Assembly: GCA_902495075.1 (NCBI GenBank)
Contig: CABUVO010000001.1
Span: 208,740 to 272,739 of the forward strand
Length of the DNA stretch: 64,000 nt
DNA from: an uncultured Porphyromonadaceae bacterium
GTDB lineage: Bacteria; Bacteroidota; Bacteroidia; Bacteroidales; Muribaculaceae
Reading direction: 5' to 3'
Shown here: piece by piece, positions 49,150 to 57,886 of the stretch
Position numbering within the stretch: position 1 is the stretch's first letter
Layout of the letters: the number at the start of each line of letters is the position of its first letter
Made by a program: the position numbers and the translations under genes
Notes under the pieces: model-generated
What the model was told of the DNA's origin: nothing
Database searches by the model: none
The model's input: the letters and a program-made list of their open reading frames with translations, nothing else

Positions 49150-50451
49150 ATGATTAAAAATCGTGTCGATATAATAACGATGGGGTGTTCGAAGAATCTG
49201 ATTGATTCAGAACGCATCATCCGTCGTTTGAAGACTAAGGGATATGAAGCTTTTCATAATGCAGAATCACCATGTGGTGAATATGTAGTGGTGAATACAT
49301 GTGGATTTATTGCTGATGCAAAGGAAGAATCCATTGAAATGCTTCTGGACCTTGCCAGATTAAAGGAGGATGGAGAAATCGGGAAGATTGTTGCAATGGG
49401 ATGTCTGACACAGAGGTATCGCGATGATCTGATTAAGGAATTGCCTGAAATTGATATAATTCTTGGTAAGTTTGATTGGGATGGCTTTATTGAAACTTTG
49501 CCGGATTTAACAAAATTACCTAAACCTAAGTCGTGGGAACGTGAAATAACCACTCCCCCACATTCCGCTTATCTGAAAATTTCGGAGGGGTGTAACAGGT
49601 TTTGTGCGTTTTGCGCTATCCCTATAATTACAGGTCGCCATATATCTCGACCAATTGAAGAGATTCTTGAGGAAACGAAATCATTGGTGTCGCGAGGTGT
49701 AAAGGAATTTAATGTAATAGCCCAGGATCTTTCTTCTTATGGGATTGATCTCTATGGTTCTCATAAACTTGCGGAACTTATTGATAGAATGGCAGAGATC
49801 GATGGAGTTGAATGGATAAGGCTGCATTATGCATATCCTTCTGATTTCCCGTTTGATATCCTTGAGGTGATGGCTAAACATGACAATGTATGCAAGTATA
49901 TTGATATCGCATTGCAACATGCTTCGGACAAGGTTCTGACAAATATGCGTCGTCACATCACCCGGCAACAAACTGAAGATCTTATTGCCGAGATGCGCAG
50001 AAAAGTGCCTGAGATAAAAATCAGAACCACCTTGATGGTTGGTTTTCCGGGAGAAGGGGAAACGGAATTTGAGGAATTGTTGGATTTTGTGCGTACACAA
50101 AAATTTGACCGAATGGGTGCTTTTGCCTACTCCGAAGAAGACGATACGTGGGCTGCCAAGAATCTTGATGACAACATTCCTGATGAAGAGAAACAGAGGC
50201 GGCTTGATTTATTAATGGAGATTCAGACGGATATATACGAAGAAAAGAACGCAGCAATGCTGGGAAAGGAAGTATTGCTTCTTGTTGATGAGATTGAAGG
50301 AGAGACAAGAATATGTCGTTCTCAATGGGACAGCCCGGAAGTTGACATGAATTATTATGTCAAGGGGAGCAATGCACAACCCGGAGAATTCCTGAAAGCT
50401 CGTATCACTGGATATCAGATATATGATTTTGAAGCGGAAGCAATAGATTAG
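49150..50451 (+). CDS. rimO: Ribosomal protein S12 methylthiotransferase
   Basis: The 433-residue radical SAM enzyme methylthiolates an Asp of ribosomal protein S12. The N-terminal UPF0004 domain has three Cys (MGCSKN, NTCGF, GCLTQRY), the radical SAM motif is CNRFCAFCAIP, and a C-terminal TRAM-like domain follows (about 365-433). It is followed 2 bp later by menF. Confidence 0.96.
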   Translation: MIKNRVDIITMGCSKNLIDSERIIRRLKTKGYEAFHNAESPCGEYVVVNTCGFIADAKEESIEMLLDLARLKEDGEIGKIVAMGCLTQRYRDDLIKELPEIDIILGKFDWDGFIETLPDLTKLPKPKSWEREITTPPHSAYLKISEGCNRFCAFCAIPIITGRHISRPIEEILEETKSLVSRGVKEFNVIAQDLSSYGIDLYGSHKLAELIDRMAEIDGVEWIRLHYAYPSDFPFDILEVMAKHDNVCKYIDIALQHASDKVLTNMRRHITRQQTEDLIAEMRRKVPEIKIRTTLMVGFPGEGETEFEELLDFVRTQKFDRMGAFAYSEEDDTWAAKNLDDNIPDEEKQRRLDLLMEIQTDIYEEKNAAMLGKEVLLLVDEIEGETRICRSQWDSPEVDMNYYVKGSNAQPGEFLKARITGYQIYDFEAEAID

Positions 50452-50453
50452 CA

Positions 50454-51461
50454 ATGTTTGATAGTTTTTGTGCATATCGATTTCCTCAAGATCCAAGGAT
50501 GTTCATGTTTCAAGGGGAAATGAAGGATGGTTTATTACCGGGATTTGTAATAGCACCCTTCGATCTTTATTCGCATGATCCTGTCACGATTCAAGGTTTA
50601 ACCAAGGCAGAGTGGTCTGTTTTTAATAATTTATTGAAAGGTGATAATTTTTCAGATCATCTCTTTGATTTTCCATCTGCATCTACAACCAAAGAAGAAC
50701 ATTCTCATGAAGTAGAAACTATCGTTTCGGAATTGCAAGGTGATCATTCGTCAAAAACGATAGCGGCAAAGGTGATATGTTCCAATTCCCCGATTGATGC
50801 CGAGACTTCTTTTGAGAACCTTTGTTCCACTTTCCCAAATTCTTTTGTCTTTCTTTTCTATACACCTCGGTCCGGAGCATGGCTTGGAGCTTCACCGGAA
50901 ATTTTGCTAAAAAATGAAGAGAACATTCTCTATACATATGCTCTTGCCGGCACGCGACCCGCGGGAAGTGACGGAGACTGGGACGCAAAGAATGTAAAAG
51001 AGCATGAAATAGTAGAGAAATATATCTGTGATTGCTTTATAAGGCGAGGGATCAACGCAGTCTGTTCTCCCAGATCTTCCCGTGCTGCCGGAATTGTTGA
51101 GCATATTCTGACAGAGATAAAAGGAGAAACCAACACTTCTGTTGATTTAAATGAGTTTCTAAGAGACTTCTCTCCTACTCCTGCATTATGTGGGTTTCCC
51201 AAGATTGAGTCAATGAACCGTATTTTACGACTTGAAAATTTTGAGCGTGGATATTACGGAGGCTTTTGTGGACCTATGGCATCTGAAGATGAATTTACGT
51301 TTTATGTAAACCTGCGTTCCATATTCTTTGGGCAGGAACGATGGTGCATGTTTGCAGGGGGTGGCATAACCGTCTCCTCTGATCCGGATGCTGAATGGCT
51401 TGAAACAGAGAGGAAGGCAGAAGGTATAATAAAAAATCTGAAATTTTTGTCACAAAAATAA
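50454..51461 (+). CDS. menF: Isochorismate synthase (menaquinone pathway)
   Basis: The 335-residue protein belongs to the chorismate-binding family: GAWLGASPEILLK, YALAGTRPAGSDGDWDAKN, SVDLNEFLRDFSPTPALCG and the terminal CMFAGGGITVSSDPDAEW. With this size and motif set, MenF/EntC function is the best call, converting chorismate to isochorismate. Other men genes are not in the window, so anthranilate-synthase-like alternatives cannot be fully excluded. It starts two bases after rimO. Confidence 0.85.
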   Translation: MFDSFCAYRFPQDPRMFMFQGEMKDGLLPGFVIAPFDLYSHDPVTIQGLTKAEWSVFNNLLKGDNFSDHLFDFPSASTTKEEHSHEVETIVSELQGDHSSKTIAAKVICSNSPIDAETSFENLCSTFPNSFVFLFYTPRSGAWLGASPEILLKNEENILYTYALAGTRPAGSDGDWDAKNVKEHEIVEKYICDCFIRRGINAVCSPRSSRAAGIVEHILTEIKGETNTSVDLNEFLRDFSPTPALCGFPKIESMNRILRLENFERGYYGGFCGPMASEDEFTFYVNLRSIFFGQERWCMFAGGGITVSSDPDAEWLETERKAEGIIKNLKFLSQK

Positions 51462-51493
51462 ATATTGGAAGTATTATTAATACAGAGATAAGT

Positions 51494-53536
51494 ATGAAAC
51501 TGAAAACAATTTTAACATGCGCACTTCTGGGAGTCGCTCTAACCGGAGCGACCGCCCAGGAGCATCTTAAAAGTCTTGACGCAAAAGGTATAGATAAATC
51601 TATATCTCCAAAGAAAGACTTTTACAACCACGTGAACAAAACATGGACAGAGAATCATCCTCTTTCTGCTGAATATTCACGTTATGGACAGTTCAATATC
51701 CTTAACGATTCGAGCAACAATCGTGTTCGTAGAATTGTGACGGGTCTTGCTGCTACCAAACCTGCGCCCGGCACTGATGCCTTTAAGATCGCTACTCTTT
51801 ATGAGGCTGGCATGGATTCTGTGCGTAGGAACAAACTTGGCGCAGAGCCAATCAAGGCTGATCTTGCAAAGATAGAGAATACACCAGCATCCGGAATGGA
51901 AGACCTCTTCCTTTGGATGCATAAGAACTATGGTTCTCCTCTTGTTGGAGCAGGACCGATGGAAGATCTTACAAACAGCCGTGTTTATGCAATGTATGTG
52001 ACCGGTCCGAATCTCGGCATGGGAGACCGTGACTACTATCTTCTTAATGACAAAAGAAACAAAGAGGTTCGTGCCGCATATGAAAAGCTCATAGAGAAAG
52101 ATATGCAGCTTGCAGGCTATTCCAAGAAGGATTCCAAGCGAATTGCAAAGAATGTGCTTAAGATTGAGAAGCTCATTGCTGACTCGACATGGACACGAGA
52201 ACAAAGCCGCAACATCCCGGCAATGTATAATCCGCGCACATTGGCGCAACTCAAAGAGCAGTATCCAGCATTCCCCTGGGATAGATTCTTTGTAGAGACA
52301 ATGGGTATTCAGACTCCTGAAACGCTGATTGTTACTAATCCCAATACCGTACTTCAGGGAAATAAACTCATGCAGTCGCTCAGTGATCGAGAGAAAAAAG
52401 ATCTTTATCTTTGGGAATATGTAAGTTCAGCATCACCTTATCTTAGCGATGACTTCGCAGATGCCTCTTTTGAATTTCAGAAAGTGTTCAGTGGGGTTCA
52501 GAAACAGCATCCTCGCTGGAAAAAAGCCCTCGGCACAACCGAAGGAATCATGGGCGAAGGAATCGGCAAACTCTATGTAGAGCAGTATTTTCCGGAAAGT
52601 TCCAAAGTATATATGGAGGGTCTCGTTGAGAACTTGCGTAACGCTTTAGGGAAACATATTCTTCATCTTCCCTGGATGAGTGATGACACGAAGGTGCAGG
52701 CTCTAAAGAAACTTAACGCCATCACTGTGAAGATCGGTTATCCCGATAAATGGAAGGATTATTCAAAACTTAATGTTGATCCGGCTCTCTCCTACTGGGA
52801 GAATATACACAACGCCAACATGTGGGCACAGGAACGTTATCTTGAGAAATGGGGCAAGCCTGTTGACCGCACTGAATGGGGCATGACTCCTCAGACAATC
52901 AATGCGTATTACAATCCGCTCAATAATGAAATCGTATTCCCTGCCGGTATCCTTCAGGCTCCTTTCTTTGATGCCGCATCAAGCGATGCAGAGAATTATG
53001 GAGGTATAGGTGTGGTTATCGGTCATGAGCTTACTCATGGTTTTGATGACCAGGGATGTAATTTCGACGCAAACGGCAATATGGTGAACTGGTGGACTCC
53101 CGAAGATGCTAAGGCATTTGCTGGTCTTACCCAAGGTCTTGTAAAGCAGTTTGATGCTGTAGAGGTTCTGCCTGGACTTAATGCAAATGGTGCTTATACT
53201 CTTGGTGAGAATATCGCTGACCAGGGCGGTCTTCGTATCGCACGCACTGCATTCCTTGACTCTCAGAAGAAGAAAGGTGTTGATGTGACATCCGCAGATG
53301 CAAAGATAGATGGTTTTGATCCCATGCAGGTTTTTTATATGAATTATGCAAACCTCTGGGCAAACAATATCCGTCCGGAAGAAATTCGTTCGCTGACAAC
53401 AGGTGATCCCCACTCTCTGGGTATCAACCGTGTGAACGTTTCTCTGCGCAACATCGCTCCATTCTTTGAGGCGTTTGGAATCACAGAAGGAGATCCGATG
53501 TTCCGTCCGGAAGCTGAGCGCGTGATTATCTGGTAA
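51494..53536 (+). CDS. M13-family zinc metalloendopeptidase (PepO-like)
   Basis: The 680-residue protein has a signal peptide (1-21, TGATAQE). The catalytic M13 motifs are VVIGHELTHGFDDQG (HExxH) and ENIADQGGLRIA (third ligand ExxxD), with NAYYNPLNNEIVFPAGIL upstream, all in order. It degrades peptides in the periplasm or at the surface. The gene is followed 14 bp later by a lipoprotein. Confidence 0.94.
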   Translation: MKLKTILTCALLGVALTGATAQEHLKSLDAKGIDKSISPKKDFYNHVNKTWTENHPLSAEYSRYGQFNILNDSSNNRVRRIVTGLAATKPAPGTDAFKIATLYEAGMDSVRRNKLGAEPIKADLAKIENTPASGMEDLFLWMHKNYGSPLVGAGPMEDLTNSRVYAMYVTGPNLGMGDRDYYLLNDKRNKEVRAAYEKLIEKDMQLAGYSKKDSKRIAKNVLKIEKLIADSTWTREQSRNIPAMYNPRTLAQLKEQYPAFPWDRFFVETMGIQTPETLIVTNPNTVLQGNKLMQSLSDREKKDLYLWEYVSSASPYLSDDFADASFEFQKVFSGVQKQHPRWKKALGTTEGIMGEGIGKLYVEQYFPESSKVYMEGLVENLRNALGKHILHLPWMSDDTKVQALKKLNAITVKIGYPDKWKDYSKLNVDPALSYWENIHNANMWAQERYLEKWGKPVDRTEWGMTPQTINAYYNPLNNEIVFPAGILQAPFFDAASSDAENYGGIGVVIGHELTHGFDDQGCNFDANGNMVNWWTPEDAKAFAGLTQGLVKQFDAVEVLPGLNANGAYTLGENIADQGGLRIARTAFLDSQKKKGVDVTSADAKIDGFDPMQVFYMNYANLWANNIRPEEIRSLTTGDPHSLGINRVNVSLRNIAPFFEAFGITEGDPMFRPEAERVIIW

Positions 53537-53550
53537 TAAAACTTAAATAT

Positions 53551-54432
53551 ATGAAACTTTTTAAACGCTCATTCATTGTTGCTCTCGCAACGCTGTCGCT
53601 GATTTGTGCCACTGGTTGCATTTCGGTTGATGCCAATGGTAAAACAAAGATTTTCAACTCTGGGAATAGAATTATTCCCTCAGGGAAGATTGTGTCCAAG
53701 TCTTATGATATGGGAACTTTTTCTTCTATAAATCTTAACAGTGTTCAAGATGTTGTTATTACTCAGGGTAAACACAACAAAGTAACAGTGAAAGGTTCCG
53801 ACAATCTCATACCTTATTGCAAACTGAAAAATCAGGGTGGCACACTCGTAATTAATCTCAGTGACGGAGATAAGGGAGTGAACGTCAGCAATTGTGATTT
53901 GGTTGTGTATGTTACGATGAAAGACATTAAAAGTGTGAAATCATCAGGAACGGGCGATATTAAGTTTCAAGGATCAATTAGATCTAAATCATTGTCACTT
54001 TCTGTTTCAGGAACAAGCGATTTCTCGCTTCCCATTTTTTCAGGTGATTATTTGAAAGTGAGCATTTCCGGCACCGGAGATATGGCAATAGGCGGAAAAG
54101 TCACTAATGCTCTTTTCAGCATTTCAGGCACGGGTGATATAAATGCTAAGCTTGACGGAATTGCCAATCTGTCTGCATCCATTTCCGGAACAGGTGATAT
54201 GAATCTGACCGGAACTGCTGAGACCGCAAGCTATTCCGTATCAGGCACAGGTGATATTTATGCCAAGAACTTGATAGCAAAAAATGTAGATGCCAATGCT
54301 AACGGCACAGGTGACATTACATGCTATGCTTCGGAATCGTTCACTGGCTCCCGCTCGCAGATAACAAACATTACTTGCTACGGGAAACCAAAGAATCGCA
54401 ATTTCCGCACAGAAGGCTACTCCTTCCCCTAA
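53551..54432 (+). CDS. GIN-domain (DUF2807) lipoprotein with SGTGD repeats
   Basis: The 293-residue protein has a lipoprotein signal with Cys at ICATGC (about residue 23). The mature part is the DUF2807 right-handed beta fold: DMGTFSSINLNSVQDVVITQ, then a series of SGTGD-like turns (SGTGDI, SGTSDF, SGTGDM, SGTGDI, SGTGDM, SGTGDI, NGTGDI), seven in about 130 residues. It is probably displayed on the outer membrane with unknown ligand. It shares a transcript with the M13 peptidase and ends at a clear terminator. Confidence 0.88.
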   Translation: MKLFKRSFIVALATLSLICATGCISVDANGKTKIFNSGNRIIPSGKIVSKSYDMGTFSSINLNSVQDVVITQGKHNKVTVKGSDNLIPYCKLKNQGGTLVINLSDGDKGVNVSNCDLVVYVTMKDIKSVKSSGTGDIKFQGSIRSKSLSLSVSGTSDFSLPIFSGDYLKVSISGTGDMAIGGKVTNALFSISGTGDINAKLDGIANLSASISGTGDMNLTGTAETASYSVSGTGDIYAKNLIAKNVDANANGTGDITCYASESFTGSRSQITNITCYGKPKNRNFRTEGYSFP

Positions 54433-54453
54433 AGATCAGATGAATTTATAAAT

Positions 54454-54492
54454 AAAAAGTCTGCGATGATTCTTTGTCATCGCAGACTTTTT
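54454..54492 (+). terminator. Terminator after the GIN-domain gene
   Basis: AAAAAGTCTGCGATGA (54454-54469) pairs with TCATCGCAGACTTTTT (54477-54492) over a 7-nt loop, ending in T residues. Confidence 0.9.
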
Positions 54493-54520
54493 TATTTGAT
54501 GGATACCTTGGATACCTCTT

Positions 54521-54550
54521 GTCGTAGCTGCTGTTGCTTGCAACTACAGC
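54521..54550. repeat. Dispersed intergenic repeat, second locus
   Basis: This 30-bp block (core GCTGTTGCTTGCAACT) matches 27504-27533 in inverted orientation with one mismatch. It lies between a terminator and a -7 box, clear of genes. Confidence 0.75.
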
Positions 54551-54621
54551 AGAAACAAAGGTCTTGTTAACAATTTTTATTATTTTAGTTTGGATATAGT
54601 CGAATTATGGAAAAAATTCGT

Positions 54622-54629
54622 TAATTTTG
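54622..54629 (+). promoter_or_regulatory. -7 box upstream of the AspT/YidE-type transporter gene
   Basis: TAATTTTG fits TAnnTTTG, 71 bp before ATG 54701. No good -33 box is seen at the normal distance. Confidence 0.5.
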
Positions 54630-54700
54630 CAGTCTCATTCCAACAGCTGTAAATCAGTGGAAGAATGAGGTTTCTCAGGTATTTCATATTTACTTAAGTT

Positions 54701-56392
54701 ATGGATTGGCTTATAGATCTTGTAAGACCCTTTAACGATTCTCTCGCGAGCACTATCCTGCTCTATTCTTTTGTGATTTTTGCCGGAATATATCTTGGCA
54801 AAATTAAAATCTTTGGTATTTCCCTTGGTGTTACTTTCGTTCTGTTTGTGGGAATTATCATGGGACATTTCGGTTATCAGGCAGATAACAATGTATTGCA
54901 TTTCCTTCGTGAATTTGGTTTGATCCTGTTCATTTTCTCGATTGGTATGCAGGTTGGTCCCGGTTTCTTCTCATCTTTCAAAGACGGAGGTGTGAAAATG
55001 AATGCGCTTGCAGTCACCGGCATTTGCCTCAACGTGGTCATAATGATTGCAATTTATTTCATACAGGGCGGTTCCGAAGGAAGCACCTCAATTTCCCAAC
55101 TTGTCGGAATCATGAGTGGTGCGGTAACAAATACGCCTGGTCTTGGTGCGGCACAGCAGACATATCTTCAGGTAAATGCTGATGGATATGATGTCAGCCA
55201 GCAGATGTCGATGGGTTATGCGGCTGCTTATCCTCTCGGAGTTGTGGGTATAATCATCACAATGATCTTAATTCGCAAAGTTTTCAAAATTGATACAAAC
55301 AAGGAGATACAGGAAATAGACAACGATGAGAAAAACTCAATGATCGCGGCTCATTTCATATCGCTGAAAGTGACCAATGAGATGATAAATGGTCTGTCGA
55401 TGAAGAAGCTCCATACGCTTATTTCCTGTGATTATGTGATTTCACGTATCGAAAAACCTGATGGCACTGTAATTATCCCCAAATCTGAAGATGAGATAAA
55501 TTGCGGTGACATATGTCTGGTGGTATGTTCTCAGAAAGATGAGGAACTTTTCACCCGTTTTATAGGACCTGTAGTGGAAAAGAAGTGGGAACGTGAAAAA
55601 GGTCCGGTTGTTTCCCGTCGTATTCTTGTCACCAAGACTGAGTATAACGGTACCAAGCTCGGATCCATGCGTCTTCACTCTGCATATAATCTTAATGTCA
55701 CACGTGTTAACCGTGCCGGAGTTGATCTGGTTGCCGGTCCTAACCTCCGTTTGCAGATGGGCGACCGTCTTACAGTAGTCGGGAAACTTGACGACATCAA
55801 CAACCTTGCCAACAGACTTGGCAACTCTATGAAGAGATTGAACGAGCCGAACCTGATTACGATGTTTATCGGTATATTCCTTGGAATTCTTGTCGGAAGC
55901 ATACCTTTGCAGTTCCCCGGAATGTCAGTGCCAATGAAACTGGGTCTTGCGGGTGGTCCCTTGGTAGTGGCAATTCTTATTGGTGCATATGGTCATAAAT
56001 TCCATCTCGTAACTTACACGAACTCCTCAGCCAACCTGTTGCTGCGCGAAATGGGAATCTGTCTCTTCCTTGCCTCTGTCGGTATAGCGGCAGGAAAAGA
56101 CTTTTTCGAAACTGTCTTCAACGCGCAGGGAGCCATGTGGGTGCTCTATGGTTTCATAATAACTGTGATTCCATTGATTGTTATCGGTATTATTGCTCGG
56201 GCAAAATATAAACTGAATTATTTCTACATTATCGGTATGATGAGCGGTGGTTATACTGATCCTCCGGCTCTTGCCTATGCCAATAAATGTGCCGGTAATG
56301 ATGCTCCGGCAGTAGCTTATTCAACTGTCTACCCACTCACCATGTTTATGCGCGTGATCGCAGCCCAGCTTGTAATCCTATTCTTCGTATAG
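54701..56392 (+). CDS. AspT/YidE-type transporter
   Basis: The 563-residue protein has two blocks of about five membrane segments (17-185 and 385-563) around a soluble middle with two TrkA-C (RCK-like) domains (about 205-375). GVTNTPGLGAAQQTYL-like sequence (SGAVTNTPGLGAAQQT) and MMSGGYTDPPALAYANK are typical of the aspartate:alanine exchanger family. Substrate is unknown. A perfect 60-bp palindromic terminator follows. Confidence 0.9.
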   Translation: MDWLIDLVRPFNDSLASTILLYSFVIFAGIYLGKIKIFGISLGVTFVLFVGIIMGHFGYQADNNVLHFLREFGLILFIFSIGMQVGPGFFSSFKDGGVKMNALAVTGICLNVVIMIAIYFIQGGSEGSTSISQLVGIMSGAVTNTPGLGAAQQTYLQVNADGYDVSQQMSMGYAAAYPLGVVGIIITMILIRKVFKIDTNKEIQEIDNDEKNSMIAAHFISLKVTNEMINGLSMKKLHTLISCDYVISRIEKPDGTVIIPKSEDEINCGDICLVVCSQKDEELFTRFIGPVVEKKWEREKGPVVSRRILVTKTEYNGTKLGSMRLHSAYNLNVTRVNRAGVDLVAGPNLRLQMGDRLTVVGKLDDINNLANRLGNSMKRLNEPNLITMFIGIFLGILVGSIPLQFPGMSVPMKLGLAGGPLVVAILIGAYGHKFHLVTYTNSSANLLLREMGICLFLASVGIAAGKDFFETVFNAQGAMWVLYGFIITVIPLIVIGIIARAKYKLNYFYIIGMMSGGYTDPPALAYANKCAGNDAPAVAYSTVYPLTMFMRVIAAQLVILFFV

Positions 56393-56400
56393 ATATGGTG

Positions 56401-56460
56401 ATTCAATAAGAAAAAGCAGGCGGATTGAAATTTCAATCCGCCTGCTTTTTCTTATTGAAT
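56401..56460. terminator. 60-bp perfect palindromic terminator between convergent genes
   Basis: Two 30-base arms pair without mismatch about the centre GAAATTTC. The GC-rich core GCAGGCGGATT is flanked by A and T runs, so it can end transcripts from both the transporter (+) and the MerR gene (-). Confidence 0.9.
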
Positions 56461-56481
56461 CTGTTTAATGCCCTTACATAT

Positions 56482-56820
56482 TCACATCTTGCGTTTGTTG
56501 AGGGCATTTAGCATACTTTCCAGTTTGTTGCGGGTATCGAGAAGGGTATCTATTATCTTGACGCGGTTGGATACATTGGTGCGGTTTGCACGCAATTGTT
56601 CTTTTGCAGCATCGATCTTCAGCCCTTTGATTTTTAGAAGATAGTGGATAATTTTTAGCGTTTCAATCTCTTGGACTTTATAATACCTGATATTTGTGGC
56701 GCTTCTTCGCGGTTTGCATTCCGGAAACTCTTGTTCCCAATAGCGCAATGTTGATGCGGAGACACCTAACAATTCCGAAACATCCTTGATCTTATAATAC
56801 TTTTTATCCAGCTCTTCCAT
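56482..56820 (-). CDS. MerR-family transcriptional regulator
   Basis: The 112-residue protein has the MerR helix-turn-helix YYKIKDVSELLGVSASTLRY (7-26), WEQEFPECKPRRSATNIRYY, and a helical coiled tail. There is no C-terminal effector domain with Cys, so it is probably not a metal sensor. Co-directional with the M23 gene upstream by 31 bp. Confidence 0.9.
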   Translation of the reverse strand: MEELDKKYYKIKDVSELLGVSASTLRYWEQEFPECKPRRSATNIRYYKVQEIETLKIIHYLLKIKGLKIDAAKEQLRANRTNVSNRVKIIDTLLDTRNKLESMLNALNKRKM

Positions 56821-56851
56821 AAGTAATGCTCTTAAACGGCTTTTCCCAATT

Positions 56852-57820
56852 TTAATCCATCACATGACCGGCATTTTCTGCCAGCTGAACCATTTCCGCG
56901 TATTCTTCAGGTGTCAGATCCATGAAGTAATAGTTAACCGGATTCTGAGGCTCATCTTTAAATCTAACCTCATAGTGAAGATGGGGTCCGGTAGATTTAC
57001 CTGTTGAGCCGACCTTCCCTATCATCTCTCCCCTTTTCACTTCCTGTCCGGGTTTTACGAGAATTTCGCTCAAATGCGCATAGCGCGTTAGGTAATTATA
57101 TCCATGAGAGATATCTATACAATTGCCATATCCGCTTTGGCGCCCGGCTTCCGTAACTTTTCCGTCGGCAGTTGCGAACACTGGTGTTCCGGTTTTCGCC
57201 GCAAAATCAAGACCTGCATGAAATTTAGAACTTCCATATATAGGATCTCTTCTGACTCCATATCCCGAAGACATTGTAAAATCTTTAATGTTTATAGGAA
57301 TGACAGAAGGAATGTGAGCTAATTTATCTTTCTGCTTCGATGCCGTGGCGCGAAGTTGATCAAAAGATAGAGATTGGGCGTATAGTTGTCGTTCAAACAG
57401 ATCAAGTCGCTGGGTAAGCAACTTCACGAGACCGGCATCCGGAATATTCTGGAGTTCGTGATAGCGTTTTTCATTATCGAGTCCAGCCATTCTTTGTCCG
57501 TATCCAACAGGATCCATCTGCATCATGACGCGATAGAAATTATCATCTCGGTTTTGTATGTTTGCCATGATTTTAAGCGAATTGTCAAGTCGTCGGTTAA
57601 GAATATTGTATTGACTTTTAAGAGTGGCATTCTCTTTACGAAGATTCTTTTCTGTTGGTGCGTCGAGAGCGTAAAATATTATAGTGTAAATACCAATTCC
57701 GATAAGCAATGATAATCCTGCGAGTCGCAGAAAACCTAATAGTTTGCTCTTGAACGATGGGAATACACGCTCAAAATTATCGGTTTCGGGGTTGTATATG
57801 TAATAAATTGGTCGCTTCAT
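56852..57820 (-). CDS. M23-family metallopeptidase, membrane anchored
   Basis: From ATG at 57820 there are 322 residues. A cytoplasmic N-terminus (1-27) is followed by one membrane segment (about 28-50), a coiled-coil stretch (55-90) and an M23 LytM domain (about 185-300). Zinc residues are in KFHAGLDFAA (HxxxD) and GPHLHYEV (HxH). It cleaves or regulates cleavage of peptidoglycan in the periplasm. Upstream extension to 57946 lies over the alaS promoter and is rejected. Confidence 0.92.
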   Translation of the reverse strand: MKRPIYYIYNPETDNFERVFPSFKSKLLGFLRLAGLSLLIGIGIYTIIFYALDAPTEKNLRKENATLKSQYNILNRRLDNSLKIMANIQNRDDNFYRVMMQMDPVGYGQRMAGLDNEKRYHELQNIPDAGLVKLLTQRLDLFERQLYAQSLSFDQLRATASKQKDKLAHIPSVIPINIKDFTMSSGYGVRRDPIYGSSKFHAGLDFAAKTGTPVFATADGKVTEAGRQSGYGNCIDISHGYNYLTRYAHLSEILVKPGQEVKRGEMIGKVGSTGKSTGPHLHYEVRFKDEPQNPVNYYFMDLTPEEYAEMVQLAENAGHVMD

Positions 57821-57831
57821 GATTATTTTGA

Positions 57832-57863
57832 ATTGCAAAAATAGTAAATTATAGTTAATTTTG
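57832..57863 (+). promoter_or_regulatory. Promoter of alaS
   Basis: ATTG (57832-57835), a 20-bp spacer and TAATTTTG (57856-57863) fit the Bacteroidota form, 23 bp before ATG 57887. It lies in the divergent gap with the M23 gene. Confidence 0.7.
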
Positions 57864-57886
57864 CAATTGCAAAAAAATATAATACG

